From: Dethiobacter sp.
Lineage (GTDB): Bacteria > Bacillota_D > Dethiobacteria > Dethiobacterales > Dethiobacteraceae
Direction of reading: 5' to 3'
DNA length: 14,107 bases
Assembly: GCA_018333395.1 (NCBI GenBank)
Contig: JAGXSQ010000006.1
Location: forward strand, 1 to 14,107
Part shown: positions 13,832 through 14,107 of the stretch, piece after piece
How the letters are laid out: the number at the start of each line of letters is the position of its first letter
Position numbering within the stretch: position 1 is the first letter of the stretch
Notes under the pieces: generated by a model
The model's database searches: none
What the model was told of the DNA's origin: nothing
The model's input: only the letters and a program-made list of their open reading frames with translations
Program-made: the position numbers and the translations under genes

Positions 13832-13871
13832 GCAGCAAAATATGTGAGCGCAAACAAGTAACTTTTGCTGC
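13832..13871. repeat. 9-bp perfect inverted repeat with a 22-bp loop
   Basis: GCAGCAAAA (13832-13840) and TTTTGCTGC (13863-13871) are exact inverse copies. On the minus strand the second arm is followed by TGTTTTTTG, so it could be a long-loop terminator for a gene beyond the window, a leader hairpin, or an operator just upstream of the candidate promoter. Confidence 0.5.
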
Positions 13872-13941
13872 CGCGCTATTACCGCGCCGCTGAACAGCTG
13901 TCACATAGGGTGCCCGGCTAGGCAAGCTTGGGATTTAATAT

Positions 13942-13961
13942 ACCTGGGTATTTACTTGACT
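13942..13961. repeat. Left terminal inverted repeat
   Basis: Pairs with 14087-14106, 19 of 20 bases, with one mismatch at the 17th base (G against C). Confidence 0.8.
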
Positions 13962-14086
13962 ACAATTGACCAAATTCTGTGGGAAGACGGCCCCATTTTG
14001 GGCGGCAATAGTGGTACATTTCAGGCGAATCTCCACCATAAGGACATCAACTTGGCAACAAAAGTTAATCTACGCCCCACTATCAG

Positions 14087-14106
14087 AGTGAAGTAAATAC
14101 CCAGGT
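14087..14106. repeat. Right terminal inverted repeat
   Basis: Inverse copy of 13942-13961. The window ends one base further, which would fit an assembly break at a repeated sequence. Confidence 0.8.
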
Positions 14107-14107
14107 T

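Larger units (their letters stand above)
13767..13941. other. Leader region upstream of the glycosyltransferase-bshB1-bshA cluster
   Basis: There is no gene on either strand. The likely contents are a weak promoter and a 9-bp inverted repeat, listed separately. A GC-rich patch with a repeated GCGCGG lies at about 13871-13885. A five-codon ATG reading (13770, ends TAA) overlaps the TTG start of the glycosyltransferase; it is probably without meaning. Confidence 0.4.
13942..14106. mobile_element. 165-bp element with 20-bp terminal inverted repeats (MITE or IS remnant)
   Basis: ACCTGGGTATTTACTT (13942-13957) is repeated exactly in inverted orientation at 14091-14106. Extending inward gives 19 matches in 20 (13942-13961 and 14087-14106). 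There is no transposase reading frame between them, so the piece is non-autonomous: a MITE, a solo end pair or a deletion remnant. On the minus strand the inside carries CTGAAATGTACCAC, a string I associate with ends of IS21-like elements in Firmicutes; that link is from memory and untested. Target-site duplication cannot be judged because the window ends one base after the right repeat. Confidence 0.6.

Noticed and set aside
13871..13885. GCGCGG repeat as a hairpin or binding site
   Set aside because: Only a four-pair stem or a short direct repeat; not distinguishable from chance.

Overview
The window reads as a chromosomal piece of a Gram-positive, Firmicutes-type bacterium, probably in the Clostridia/Peptococcaceae area. 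Three things suggest this: the short HisG + HisZ pair with a PHP-type histidinol phosphatase, bacillithiol genes (bshA, bshB1), and Gram-positive style promoters and Shine-Dalgarno sites with many GTG/TTG starts. I cannot name the species. Every gene I accept lies on the minus strand, so the reading order is from high to low coordinates.

Right edge (13942-14107): a 165-bp stretch bounded by 20-bp inverted repeats (19/20 match) looks like a MITE or a remnant of an insertion sequence. It stops one base before the window end. Next comes a gene-free leader (13767-13941) with a 9-bp inverted repeat and a weak promoter candidate. Block 1 (13766-10567) is a three-gene cluster: an unassigned GT-A-like glycosyltransferase, bshB1 (deacetylase) and bshA (GlcNAc-malate synthase). 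The last two overlap by 4 bp and make the first two intermediates of bacillithiol; bshC is not here.

Block 2 (10486-2822) is a compact histidine operon: promoter, operator, hisZ, a small two-helix membrane protein, hisG, hisD, hisB, hisH, hisA, hisF, hisIE and hisK (PHP histidinol phosphatase). It supplies every step from PRPP + ATP to histidine except HisC, the aminotransferase. Most junctions overlap (ATGA, ATGCTGA, GTGTTGA). The promoter is near-consensus (TTGACA, 17 bp, TAAAAT). Just downstream is a striking array of five TTAA tetramers at an exact 8-bp period, containing a perfect 28-bp palindrome. This geometry fits tandem binding by a TrpR-family repressor, and the leader (about 55 nt) is too short for a T-box.

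Block 3 (2703-1): an exported FAD-dependent oxidoreductase with an SLH-like C-terminus; then, from its own extended -10 promoter, an Fe-S-type Rrf2 regulator; then the first 109 codons of an O6-alkylguanine-DNA alkyltransferase-like gene that runs off the left edge.

The genes are mostly ordinary. The parts that deserve a second look are the his operator array, the small membrane protein inside the his operon, the glycosyltransferase coupled to bsh genes, the exported oxidoreductase, and the inverted-repeat element at the right edge. I saw no tRNA, rRNA, CRISPR array or phage gene.
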